DNA from: Nitrososphaeraceae archaeon
GTDB lineage: Archaea; Thermoproteota; Nitrososphaeria; Nitrososphaerales; Nitrososphaeraceae
Length of the DNA: 64,000 nt
Direction: 5' to 3'
Assembly: GCA_031316115.1 (NCBI GenBank)
Contig: JALDRC010000003.1
Span: 186,001-250,000 of the forward strand
In this document: one piece after another, positions 55,972-64,000 of the stretch
Layout: the number at the start of each line of letters is the position of its first letter
How positions within the stretch are numbered: the stretch's first letter is position 1
Made by a program: the position numbers and the translations under genes
Notes under the pieces: model-generated
The model's database searches: none
The model's input: the letters and a program-made list of their open reading frames with translations, nothing else
Told to the model about the DNA's origin: nothing

Positions 55972-56382
55972 TTAGTTTAACAATCTTCTTCTCTTTTCTT
56001 CGAATTTTTCTCTAAATTTCGGAACATTAATAATAAACCTTTCATGTTTTCCCTCACCTATTTTTTCAATTTCATCGTAAGCATTAATAATGAACATTAC
56101 CTTTCTACCCTCGGTCGATTCGATAATAGCTTCCAATTTGATTTTTGAACCAACAGGAGTTGCAGCGAGATGTTTTATGTTCACTATTGTACCCACAGAA
56201 TCCCAATCACTCTGTTTCAAACAGAATTCTTTTAGAAGAAGTCTACAAGTTTCTTCCATTTCAGAAATCATTGAAGGAGTAGATAAAACATTTTCTCCTT
56301 CCCATAAAAAAGTGGTGGTTTGATTAGAATCTGTTTTAACAGTTCTTTCCTTTTTTAAACCTATTTTTATATCAAAATCCAA
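55972..56382 (-). CDS. FlK-like acyl-CoA thioesterase
   Basis: This 136-residue hot-dog fold protein resembles fluoroacetyl-CoA thioesterase FlK: VLSTPSMISEMEETC holds the Thr/Glu pair, and NIKHLAATPVGSKI the family His with TPVG. Physiological substrates of the archaeal members are unknown. It lies between the thermosome and UbiD-like genes on the same strand, with a short gap to each. Confidence 0.85.
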   Translation of the reverse strand: MDFDIKIGLKKERTVKTDSNQTTTFLWEGENVLSTPSMISEMEETCRLLLKEFCLKQSDWDSVGTIVNIKHLAATPVGSKIKLEAIIESTEGRKVMFIINAYDEIEKIGEGKHERFIINVPKFREKFEEKRRRLLN

Positions 56383-56451
56383 ATTCAGTCTTATTAATAA
56401 ATTTGGAATGTAATTTAAAAGTTGATTGCTATATTGTAATAAATTATGAAT

Positions 56452-57927
56452 CTAGTTATGGTTAGAATTGTCGTAAAAACTAAATCCATATTCTTTCCAC
56501 TTTTTATCTACCAATGATTTTGTTTTTTCATCAACAACTGCCAATTTTTGCAGTTCACGTAAATAACCCTCTTCGCGAGTTTTTGTTGTTGCATCAATTC
56601 CTAATTTTGAACCTAAGTTCAACAGTGGCGAAGAAGGATCTAGTGTGTCCGTCGGGGTATTGTCTATTATTAAAGTATCTCTTTTTGGGTCTGCTTTAGT
56701 TGTAATTGCCCATATTACTTCATTTAAATTATGTACATTGATATCGTGATCGACCACGATAAAAATTTTTGTTAACGAGAGCTGACCCATTCCCCATAAG
56801 CCCATCATTACTTTTTTTGCTTGCCCAGGATATCTTTTTTTAATTGAAATAATAGCTAATCCTTGAAACCAACCAGATGGAGGCATTGAGAAATCTACAA
56901 CTTCTGGCTGAAACATCTGTATCAGTGGTAAAAATGACTGTTCTATAACTTTGCCTAAATAGGAATCTTCCAAAATTGGTTTACCAACTACTGTTGTAAG
57001 ATATATAGGATTACTTTTTCGCATAATTGCGGTCAAATTAAATGTAGGAAATGGTTCTGGAGGTGTATAAAATCCGGTATGATCACCAAAAGGTCCCTCT
57101 TTTCTAATCTCATTAGGATCGACATATCCCTCCAAAACGATCTCAGAATTTGCAGGAACTTCAATATCTACGGTTTTACATTTTATCAATTTAACGCCCT
57201 TTCTTCTTACTATTCCAGAAAAAAGAAATTTGTCCATTCCCTCAGGAACTGGGGCTACTCCGCTAAAAATAGTAGCTGGATCTGCTCCTATAACAATTGC
57301 TGTTTCTATACGTTTTTTCTGTTCTTTCATCATTTCATAATGTTGTGCACCACGTTTGTGCGTCTGCCAATGCATTATCCCCTTTTTTTCATTAACTAGT
57401 TGTATTCTATAAACTCCGATATTTCTGATCCCTGTTTCTGGATGCTTGGTTATAGTCAATCCAAATGTGATAAATTTTCCAGCATCTTCAGGAAAAGATT
57501 TTAAAATAGGAAGAGATCTGAGATCAGCGTTTTCGGTTTCGATTATTTCAGTGACGGGACCAGAATCGACTTTTTTTGGAGCATAATCTGCAATTTCAGA
57601 AATTTTAGGTAGAACTTTGAGTTTATTGATAATACCTGATGGAATTTTCATTTTTGTGAGGTCGGTAATTCGTCTACCAATTTCTGTAAAATCAGATAAA
57701 TCTAGTGCTGTTTTAACTAATTCTAATGTGCCAAAAGCGTTACCAAACACTGGAAAATCATAACCTTTAACGTTCTCGAAGAGTACGGCTGGACGGTTGC
57801 CTGAATACATTAATCTTCTCATAATTTCGGCAATCTCAAGATTAGTATCTACCTCCGTTTTTATTCTGTTCAGTTCACCTTTATTTTCAAGGAATTGTAA
57901 GTATTCACCTAGACTGTCGAAAACCAT
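56452..57927 (-). CDS. UbiD-family decarboxylase
   Basis: This 491-residue enzyme belongs to the UbiD family, which uses prenylated FMN to decarboxylate aromatic or unsaturated acids. Seen are the N-terminal RPAVLFENVKGYDFPVFGN, KGIMHWQTHKRGAQHY, EGPFGDHTGFYTPPEPFP with the catalytic Glu-Arg region, and GKPILEDSYLGKVIEQSFLP. Quinone (menaquinone-type) biosynthesis is a likely role in this lineage but is not proved. It starts at ATG 57927. Confidence 0.92.
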   Translation of the reverse strand: MVFDSLGEYLQFLENKGELNRIKTEVDTNLEIAEIMRRLMYSGNRPAVLFENVKGYDFPVFGNAFGTLELVKTALDLSDFTEIGRRITDLTKMKIPSGIINKLKVLPKISEIADYAPKKVDSGPVTEIIETENADLRSLPILKSFPEDAGKFITFGLTITKHPETGIRNIGVYRIQLVNEKKGIMHWQTHKRGAQHYEMMKEQKKRIETAIVIGADPATIFSGVAPVPEGMDKFLFSGIVRRKGVKLIKCKTVDIEVPANSEIVLEGYVDPNEIRKEGPFGDHTGFYTPPEPFPTFNLTAIMRKSNPIYLTTVVGKPILEDSYLGKVIEQSFLPLIQMFQPEVVDFSMPPSGWFQGLAIISIKKRYPGQAKKVMMGLWGMGQLSLTKIFIVVDHDINVHNLNEVIWAITTKADPKRDTLIIDNTPTDTLDPSSPLLNLGSKLGIDATTKTREEGYLRELQKLAVVDEKTKSLVDKKWKEYGFSFYDNSNHN

Positions 57928-58325
57928 ATGACTTGTTACTGCTAAAATAAAAGACTTATAAAAAACAAACTATATTTATTTGCACAAAAAGATCATATAT
58001 AAAATTAAATAAATAATAATAATTTATCTTGAAATTCCTATATATAATATATTGTTAGAGTTTATTGTAACATTTAACGATTTTTTATAATCCCCCAGAT
58101 TATAATTGAACCTACAAATCCGAAAATTGCTAAAAGTACAGGTAGATCTATTCTGTTTATAAAATCTATAATCTCAGTAATGGTCAAGTTGTATAATAAA
58201 TGATTTGATGCATTAATATGTAATTACAATTAAAATTTTCAATAATTGAGAAAACAATTGTTTACAAGATGTGATGCAATGAATATCTATAAAGTATTTT
58301 ATTATATTATTGGTTAAATTCTATA
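57928..58325. other. 398-base spacer with one tiny membrane ORF
   Basis: It lies upstream of the UbiD-like gene and downstream of the NUDIX gene. Only the 37-residue frame at 58074-58187 stands out; the rest is AT-rich with no clear feature. Confidence 0.45.
58074..58187 (-). CDS. Tiny single-span membrane protein, 37 residues
   Basis: A TTG start at 58187 gives 37 residues: a short polar helix (MTITEIIDFINRIDLPV), a hydrophobic span with Gly spacing (VLLAIFGFVGSIIIWGII) and a basic end (KNR), consistent with a small membrane protein whose C terminus faces the cytosol. It is too short to name, but the amphipathic-plus-span layout is not typical of random AT-rich DNA. Confidence 0.35.
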   Translation of the reverse strand: MTITEIIDFINRIDLPVLLAIFGFVGSIIIWGIIKNR

Positions 58326-58889
58326 TTAGTATAGACAATCCCTAATTTGTTTTATTATTCGCGCTGTAGCTCCCCAGATAATCTCTTCGCCATATTTAAA
58401 AAGAAAAGAATTTGAAAAATTCTTGTAAGCGAAATTTTCTGACAGGCTATCTAATAACTCGAAGATAGGAATATTGAGTATACTTGAAACTTCATCCGAT
58501 AATATCTTAGGTTCATAAATATGAGTCTGAAAAGTGATATAAGGAATGATGACATAATTAGAAGTCAAGGTTCTAACTGCTTGCAAAGAGCCTGCAATTT
58601 CTTCAACATTGAAATCAAGACCGATTTCTTCTTTCGTTTCTCTTAATGCAGTATTTAATAATGAGAGATCGTTATGTTGAAAAGATCCTCCTGGAAAAGA
58701 TATTTCGTTACTATGGTGTTTTAATTTAGGACTTCTCTTGGTCAAAATAGTTCTTGGTATAGAATCGGTGAAATGAATTATTACTAATACAGAGGAGAGT
58801 TTAAAACTTGTAGACATCAAGCTATTCAAATCAATCCCCACTAGATTGAGTCTAATTTTTTCGATCATTTCATCCTTATTAATAAACAA
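58326..58889 (-). CDS. NUDIX hydrolase, CoA pyrophosphatase-like
   Basis: This 187-residue protein has the Nudix box PGGSFQHNDLSLLNTALRETKEEIGL, whose RETKEEIGL end gives the metal-binding Glu residues, while the usual early Glu is replaced by Asp, as in the CoA-pyrophosphatase subgroup (PGG-x5-D). PRTILTKRSPKLKHHSNEI just before the box also fits that subgroup. It probably cleaves CoA or related pyrophosphates in the cytosol. Confidence 0.87.
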   Translation of the reverse strand: MFINKDEMIEKIRLNLVGIDLNSLMSTSFKLSSVLVIIHFTDSIPRTILTKRSPKLKHHSNEISFPGGSFQHNDLSLLNTALRETKEEIGLDFNVEEIAGSLQAVRTLTSNYVIIPYITFQTHIYEPKILSDEVSSILNIPIFELLDSLSENFAYKNFSNSFLFKYGEEIIWGATARIIKQIRDCLY

Positions 58890-59022
58890 TATAAATAATT
58901 ATATGTAATTATTTTTAAGATTTATTTCTCCAATTGTTAAAAATGATTTATTGGCTATAAAAAAACTACAATTAGATCAGTTGTATTTTATATTACTTTA
59001 TATGAAAAATAAATGATGTTGT

Positions 59023-59793
59023 TTGATCGTTAATTACGAATTAAACCCGCCTAAGATTCTCCCAAACAAGTATTTTGATCATTCTAGATTATATTACGAT
59101 ATAGAAACCGTAAAGAAAAAAATTCGTTTAATAGAAAAATACGTTAATGGTATCCATTTCACTGATTCCGTTTTGGGAGTTCCAAGGTTATCTAGCATAA
59201 CAATGACATCCATTATAAAAAAATTTGTAAATACAGTAAAAATATCATGTAGTGTTAGAACTAGAGATAGAAATTTCACTTCAATGTATCAATTGGTTAC
59301 AGATTCTATATTATTAGAAATTGACAGCCTTTTAATATTGTTGGGAGATGAATCAATTGATGGTCCTAAAAATAATAATCCTCTTAAGCCAAGTCAATTC
59401 GTCTCGGAATCGAACAAGAATGGATTTACAAAACACATAAAAATGAATTTATCTTTTCCTAATAAAATTAAAAATTATAATCTGATAAATCAAAAGATTG
59501 CTGCAAAACCTTATGCATTTGTTACTCAGTCCATACAATCGTTAAATGAACTAGGCAACATAGTAGATTTTGTTAAACCTTTCAATATCAAAGTAATTGC
59601 TTGTATTATGTTACCTTCCGAAAAGAATAAAAGATCTGCGAATGCCATAGGATTAGATTGGAAGGAATATGAAAAAGAACCAATTGATTTTATCAATCAT
59701 GCAGGAAAATTGGCAGATGAAGTATTACTGACTTCCCCAAATCACTTCTCATTGGCAGAAAATCTACTTAAAACCTTGAGATCCTATGGTTGA
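59023..59793 (+). CDS. MetF-like (methylenetetrahydrofolate reductase-like) protein
   Basis: This 256-residue protein resembles a diverged MetF barrel: PPKILPNKYF near the N terminus, GIHFTDSVLGVPRLSS, and LLILLGDESIDGP with the conserved GD. Short length, no clear FAD-site set and only one visible block leave the function open; it might use folate or an archaeal pterin. It starts at TTG 59023 and overlaps the ABC ATPase gene tail to tail by 10 bases. Confidence 0.7.
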   Translation: MIVNYELNPPKILPNKYFDHSRLYYDIETVKKKIRLIEKYVNGIHFTDSVLGVPRLSSITMTSIIKKFVNTVKISCSVRTRDRNFTSMYQLVTDSILLEIDSLLILLGDESIDGPKNNNPLKPSQFVSESNKNGFTKHIKMNLSFPNKIKNYNLINQKIAAKPYAFVTQSIQSLNELGNIVDFVKPFNIKVIACIMLPSEKNKRSANAIGLDWKEYEKEPIDFINHAGKLADEVLLTSPNHFSLAENLLKTLRSYG

Positions 59794-60569
59794 TATTTTT
59801 TAGAATGAACGATCTCTGACTTCAATTCATAAAGTACTTTTCTTTGAAAATCCTTTAATCCATCATCTTCAGTAAGACGTGGTCGTCTATATTCTATCGT
59901 GATTTCTTTCTTTATTTTTCCAGGTCTGCTTGTAAATACTATTACCCGATCTCCTAAACAAATAGATTCAGTAATATTATGTGTTACAAAAATAATTGTT
60001 TTATTTGTTTTAGCCCAAATTAATTGTAATTCTACTAATAATAAATCTCTTGTTTGGGAATCTAACGCTGCAAATGGTTCATCCATTAGTAATACTTCAG
60101 GGTCTAACACTAAGGATCTAGCAATTGCAACACGCTGTTTCATTCCTCCTGATAATTGATATACATAAGCATCAGCATATTTGGATAGTTGCATCATATC
60201 GAGATATTGAAGAGCTATTTCACGTCTTTTCAATTTATCGACTTTGGCCATTTTAAGACCGAATTCGACATTATCTATAACTTTTAACCAAGGAAATAAG
60301 GCATTTTCTTGAAAAACCATAATTCTATCTGGTCCTGTTTCAGTTATCTCTCTGCCGTTCAGTATTACTTGTCCATAAGACGGTTTATCTAAACCAGCTA
60401 AAATATTTAAAAGAGTTGATTTTCCACAACCAGATGGACCTACAAAGCATACAAATTCACCATCATTGACTGAAAGATTGATATTTTCTATTGCATTGGT
60501 AATGGTTGAACCCTTTGCTTCCTTTCTTACAAAAGATTTGGTAACATTTTTTATTTCTAACTTAACCAT
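59784..60569 (-). CDS. ABC transporter ATPase, SsuB/TauB/NrtD-type
   Basis: This 261-residue ATPase has Walker A GPSGCGKSTLLNILAGLD (about 43-60), Q-loop VFQENALFPWL, signature LSGGMKQRVAIARSL, Walker B VLLMDEPFAALD and the H-loop VTHNITESICLGDRV. These mark the nitrate/sulfonate/taurine importer group. No permease or binding protein is adjacent, so its partners must be encoded elsewhere. It overlaps the MetF-like gene at the 3' end. Confidence 0.92.
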   Translation of the reverse strand: MVKLEIKNVTKSFVRKEAKGSTITNAIENINLSVNDGEFVCFVGPSGCGKSTLLNILAGLDKPSYGQVILNGREITETGPDRIMVFQENALFPWLKVIDNVEFGLKMAKVDKLKRREIALQYLDMMQLSKYADAYVYQLSGGMKQRVAIARSLVLDPEVLLMDEPFAALDSQTRDLLLVELQLIWAKTNKTIIFVTHNITESICLGDRVIVFTSRPGKIKKEITIEYRRPRLTEDDGLKDFQRKVLYELKSEIVHSKKYQP

Positions 60570-60878
60570 AAAACATTACACCAGATTTTATTGTATAATT
60601 CAAATTTTCACCATTATCAATCGGTAGAAAAAGTAGAGACATGTAGAAGATTATTCTGGAATCTACAGGAAAAAGAATCACTATAATTTATAATGTTATA
60701 TTTTTTGAATCTTTTTTCTAAATTACAAAAATAAAGGAAATTCTCTTTGATATTATCATGATGTAATAACATTTGGCTCTGAAAGTATTTTTTAATCTTA
60801 ATCATGATTCAAATATATAAAAAGCTAGCAAATATAAAGAAATGTATTTTAGCAAATTATTTTTAATTTATCTAGTTT
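60570..60878. other. 309-base spacer, no gene accepted
   Basis: It holds the ATPase promoter near its left end. A 62-codon minus-strand frame (60617-60805) lacks any recognisable feature and is not accepted. Confidence 0.4.
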
Positions 60879-62072
60879 CTAGTTATTTATAATTGATAAT
60901 ATATCAACTATTGAAGCATTGGTCTTAAACCCCGCTGGATTTAGACTTGTCTTTGAAGCTCGAAACCCAGATAAGGACAGCTTTTCTATTATATGTGATA
61001 GCTTCATAGGGGTAGTTTTTAGGATCGAACTTATTTCATCAATCGAAAAATAATAAGGAATGTCATCTAATTCATCTAAACATGTAGTAAAAATTTTATG
61101 TATTTGTTTTAATTGTCCTTTTTCTGATCTGTCTTCTACAAAGTGTTGAGTTATTAGTGAAATTAGTTTTTTATCATAGAAATTTCCTATCCACAGCTGA
61201 CCTGCGATGTTTGTTTTCGAGTCACAAATTTTGCATAAATTAGAAGATGTCAAAGATGTTATTGTTTGCCTATTTCTGCATTTAAAACAATGTTCAATTA
61301 AACCTATATTTGAGAAAATTTTGTTGGAAAGGGTTTTACTAAAAAATACTTTGATATAAACTCTTAAATAATGTCTATTGGAATGAACAAAAATTGGACT
61401 AATGGATATTCCTAATCTTGCAGCAGTTAGAGCTATGGAAGAAAGTAGGAGTCTTATTGCGGTCTCATTCGAATAAACAGTATTAAGGGAAACACCGTAA
61501 TATTTTCTAAGGCAGGTCTTTTGATATTTTCCACTCAATACAGCAGTATCAGTTGCGGTAATAGAAATCAAACCTTCATTTTGGATAGAACGCAAAATAC
61601 AATCAATAAATGGCGCTGGACTTCCAAACGGGTCTAGGTCAATTATCGAGAATCGCTTATTTGTGGGATTAGAATTATGTGAAATGAGAAACTCGCAAAC
61701 ATCCATTGTAGAAAAAATACATTTTTCTGTTATTGAATTTAAGGCTGCAGTTTCTCTGGAAATACTTATTGCAGATTCATTTATATCATTTATAAAAATT
61801 TGAGATACTCTTGGAATTTCAACCGCAACCCTTAACCCTCTTGAACCTATTCCAGCTAAGGCGTCTGCAAAGGTTATTTCTTCCGAATACTCCTTCTCGA
61901 GCAAAAATGCTTTATATAAATATATAGAAATATCTCTGTTTAATTTTGCTAAAGGATTGAAGAAAGCTGGATAATGAGGCGGTACTTTTTCTTCCAATGA
62001 GGCTTTTGGAACTAACAATTCTGTACAACCTTCTCGTATTCTTTGTAAATAATTAGCAAAAATTGTATTCAT
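60879..62072 (-). CDS. trm1: tRNA (guanine26-N2)-dimethyltransferase Trm1
   Basis: This 397-residue enzyme methylates G26 of tRNA using SAM. It has the N-terminal IREGCTELLVP, the SAM-binding ADALAGIGSRGLRVAVE, the catalytic DLDPFGSPAPFIDCIL and TATDTAVLSGK. A four-Cys zinc site follows (CFKCRNR and CKICDSK) near residues 262-286. This is the archaeal Trm1 size and order. It is divergent from rnhB. Confidence 0.93.
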   Translation of the reverse strand: MNTIFANYLQRIREGCTELLVPKASLEEKVPPHYPAFFNPLAKLNRDISIYLYKAFLLEKEYSEEITFADALAGIGSRGLRVAVEIPRVSQIFINDINESAISISRETAALNSITEKCIFSTMDVCEFLISHNSNPTNKRFSIIDLDPFGSPAPFIDCILRSIQNEGLISITATDTAVLSGKYQKTCLRKYYGVSLNTVYSNETAIRLLLSSIALTAARLGISISPIFVHSNRHYLRVYIKVFFSKTLSNKIFSNIGLIEHCFKCRNRQTITSLTSSNLCKICDSKTNIAGQLWIGNFYDKKLISLITQHFVEDRSEKGQLKQIHKIFTTCLDELDDIPYYFSIDEISSILKTTPMKLSHIIEKLSLSGFRASKTSLNPAGFKTNASIVDILSIINN

Positions 62073-62185
62073 TTTGTCTTTGTAATTAGATTTGTTTAAT
62101 AATTGTTATACATAATGAATTGTATTGATTTCATTAAATTTTCAATAATTTTAAATTGACATAAAATGAAGAAAAAATTGTTAGT

Positions 62186-62845
62186 ATGCTGATCTGTGGA
62201 GTCGATGAAGCTGGAAGAGGTTCTGTTATTGGTCCATTAATCGTAGCTGGTATTATTATAAAAAAATCAAATATTAAGAAATTAACAGAGATAGGTGTAA
62301 GGGATTCCAAACTACTTTCTCGAAAAAAGAGAAATATATTATTTTATGAGATTGTAGATATCGTAGAATTTACCTGTATTTACAAAATTGAACCTGGAAT
62401 TATCGATAATAACGTATATCTTAAAAATCTAAATAAATTAGAAGGAAAGGTCATGGCTACTATAATCAACCATTTAAGTGCTGATGTTACTTATGTAGAT
62501 TCTTGTGATGTAAATATTAATAGATATACTGAATTAATTAGATCGCATCTTAAATCTTCTAATAACAATAGGAGGATCATTGTTATGCATAAAGCAGATA
62601 TATTAAATATAGTAGTATCTGCTGCCTCCATAATTGCAAAGGTAATAAGAGACAAAGAAATTGAATTAATTCAAAGAGAATTTGAAAAAATCGGTAGTGG
62701 ATATCCTTCAGATAAAAAAACAATGGAATTTATCAAGACGTGTATAATCGATCAAAACAATTGTCCTAGTTTTATAAGAAAGTCTTGGAAACCTGTGAAA
62801 AATATATTCAATATAAAACAACAAAAAATCTATGATTTTATTTGA
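62186..62845 (+). CDS. rnhB: Ribonuclease HII
   Basis: This 219-residue enzyme cleaves RNA of RNA-DNA hybrids. Its N terminus reads GVDEAGRGSVIGPLIVAG with the catalytic Asp and Glu, then RDSKLLSRKKR, YVDSCDV and HKADILNIVVSAASIIAKVIRD. The archaeal length is normal. Its last 16 bases overlap the end of the convergent fibrillarin gene. Confidence 0.95.
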   Translation: MLICGVDEAGRGSVIGPLIVAGIIIKKSNIKKLTEIGVRDSKLLSRKKRNILFYEIVDIVEFTCIYKIEPGIIDNNVYLKNLNKLEGKVMATIINHLSADVTYVDSCDVNINRYTELIRSHLKSSNNNRRIIVMHKADILNIVVSAASIIAKVIRDKEIELIQREFEKIGSGYPSDKKTMEFIKTCIIDQNNCPSFIRKSWKPVKNIFNIKQQKIYDFI

Positions 62846-63561
62846 TTGTATGTGGCTTGGATTAGACCGTGATCTTTATCATAGGGTTCAAGAGTTAATA
62901 TTTGTTCGATAGTGAAGCTATTATTTTGAAGTTTCTCCGATTCCTGAATAATTACATTTTTAGGATCTTGTGTTACATCTATACTTCTAGTCTTTATTAC
63001 AAGTAAAATTTTTCCCTGGTCTTTTAAAAATCTATAACAGTTGCTTATTGCAATATCAGTTTGATCAGGTTGCGCGATATCACAATAAACAATATCAACC
63101 TCCCCATAAGTAGAAAAATATAGATTTGGTTTTCGAGCATCTTCTATAATAGGTATAATATTTTCTCTCTTATCTGCTACGTTCTCGAGAAGTTCTCTGG
63201 CTACACGCATGGAAGATTCAACTGCGAAAATCACTCCAGTATTCCCTATAATATCAGAGATATGACTTATAGTTGTACCAGTAGAAGCACCTAGATAAAG
63301 AATTTTTAATCCTTTTTTAATCGGAAAATCTTGTAAACCTTTTAACAATGATGCCGCGAGTTTACTCCTAAACGGATCCCATAATCTATACTCTTCTTTT
63401 TTATATAAGATTAATTTCTCTCCATAAACATTATTTCCTTTAACAAGATTTAATGTAGCTAATTGTTTCTCTCCATTCATATTTATCCAGATATAACCAT
63501 CAAAATCTCTGGCATTATGTTCTTTGTATGTAAGATTATCGTAATTATTATTATCTATCAT
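62830..63561 (-). CDS. flpA: Fibrillarin-like rRNA/tRNA 2'-O-methyltransferase
   Basis: This 243-residue protein is the methyltransferase of C/D-box RNPs. It has LWDPFRSKLAASLLKGL, the SAM-binding motif ILYLGASTGTTISHISDIIG, VIFAVESSMRVARELLE, IIEDARKP and DIVYCDIAQPDQTDI, with VIKTRSIDVT near the C terminus. It lies 61 bases downstream of the Nop5 gene on the same strand, the usual archaeal pair that works with L7Ae and guide sRNAs. Confidence 0.96.
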   Translation of the reverse strand: MIDNNNYDNLTYKEHNARDFDGYIWINMNGEKQLATLNLVKGNNVYGEKLILYKKEEYRLWDPFRSKLAASLLKGLQDFPIKKGLKILYLGASTGTTISHISDIIGNTGVIFAVESSMRVARELLENVADKRENIIPIIEDARKPNLYFSTYGEVDIVYCDIAQPDQTDIAISNCYRFLKDQGKILLVIKTRSIDVTQDPKNVIIQESEKLQNNSFTIEQILTLEPYDKDHGLIQATYNQIKS

Positions 63562-63622
63562 TTATGAGAAAGGAAAAAGGTGTTAATCAATATATAGATA
63601 TTGTATTCTCTCCAATGCAAGA

Positions 63623-64000
63623 TTAGTAAGACCTATTTCTTCTAGAAAATCTTTTTTTATGTTTTTTTTCAGCTTTATTCCCAAATTTTCTAGTTTTTCT
63701 TCTTCCGAACCTTCGATCTCCGTCCATAATTTTATTACGAGGATAATCTTTTTGTTTTACGATTTTCTGTTCCATCCTAGGTTCTTTGTATTTCTCTTGG
63801 ATATTGATGATTCTCTTATTTAATTGATCAAACAGATCAGGATCTTTTTCCCCATTTCTAAAAAAATCAATTCTTGCTGCTATTGCAACCTTGGATGCGA
63901 TAGTTCTTGCCATCTTTCCTCTTTGCCACCTTGGTGCAGAATGCAGGATTGGATGTTGAAACAATATACCATGTTTTGGAGGTGCAGCACCTGTCTTTAG
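63623..64000 (-). CDS. Nop5/Nop56-58-like C/D RNP core protein (partial, C-terminal part)
   Basis: The gene runs off the right edge; 125 residues of the C-terminal end are seen. The motif GAAPPKHGILFQHPILHSAP, followed by RGKMARTIASKVAIAARIDFF, is the Nop domain signature that binds L7Ae and guide RNA. A strongly basic tail (RRFGRRKTRKFGNKAEKKHK) follows. It precedes flpA on the same strand, as in other archaea. Confidence 0.94.
   Translation of the reverse strand, partial: LKTGAAPPKHGILFQHPILHSAPRWQRGKMARTIASKVAIAARIDFFRNGEKDPDLFDQLNKRIINIQEKYKEPRMEQKIVKQKDYPRNKIMDGDRRFGRRKTRKFGNKAEKKHKKRFSRRNRSY

Noticed and set aside
60617-60805. 62-codon minus-strand frame before the ABC ATPase gene
   Set aside because: No motif or conservation clue, and it lies in AT-rich spacer.

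Overview
This window is a low-GC, gene-dense archaeal chromosome segment. Its markers point to an ammonia-oxidising-type thaumarchaeon (Nitrososphaeria): archaeal EF-2, thermosome, pelota, archaeal UMP kinase, PurP, the fibrillarin/Nop5 pair, Trm1, an ESCRT-III/CdvB cell-division protein, a TrmB-type regulator, an aCPSF2-type nuclease and OGG1-like and Nth DNA glycosylases. The very low GC and wide AT-rich spacers would fit a Nitrosocosmicus-like lineage, but that placement is an inference. No rRNA, convincing tRNA or CRISPR array was seen.

Layout. 1-8.9 kb: a partial CxxCH protein, a methyltransferase whose frame breaks at an A11 run, an aCPSF2-like nuclease, an OGG1-type glycosylase, an HtrA protease, and a dead IS6-family insertion sequence that still has an exact 8-bp target duplication. 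8.9-21.7 kb: a degenerate HAD-fold protein, PurP, TatA, UMP kinase with an HD phosphohydrolase, a DUF151 nuclease, a Cys-rich membrane protein, mannosyl-3-phosphoglycerate synthase, EF-2, a TrmB-like regulator and inositol-1-phosphate synthase. 21.7-23.2 kb is a long spacer with no convincing gene. 23.2-28.7 kb: a small winged-helix protein and a very large FTR1-type iron permease, both with TTAGG-N4/5-CTAA operator-like boxes in their promoters, followed by a UPF0126/TRIC membrane protein and a PAP2 phosphatase.

28.7-30.9 kb is an accessory scar: 42-bp tandem repeats, decayed minus-strand coding remnants and an IS5-like transposase pseudogene. 31-39 kb is metabolic: a TatD-like hydrolase with a TIM-barrel isomerase, dihydroorotate dehydrogenase PyrD-PyrK, a PurM/SelD-like protein, and the CysH-Sat sulfate assimilation pair. 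39-48 kb: secreted proteins, endonuclease III, CdvB, an M3-like peptidase, pelota, a PP2C phosphatase and CutA. 48-54 kb: a GSDH-type dehydrogenase, then a probable protein-glycosylation block (GT39-like and DPM1-like transferases) with a divergent HPr-kinase-like P-loop protein. 54-64 kb: thermosome, FlK-like thioesterase, UbiD-like decarboxylase, NUDIX hydrolase, MetF-like protein, an orphan ABC ATPase, Trm1, RNase HII, and fibrillarin with Nop5 (the latter cut by the window end).

The most interesting signals are the shared DtxR-like boxes joining the iron permease and the winged-helix gene, the triplicated ectodomain of the permease, the A11 frameshift that separates the methyltransferase start from its SAM motif, the HAD protein that has lost its nucleophile, and several small genes and structured spacers that an automated annotation would probably skip. 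No clearly new multi-gene defence or biosynthetic system was recognised.
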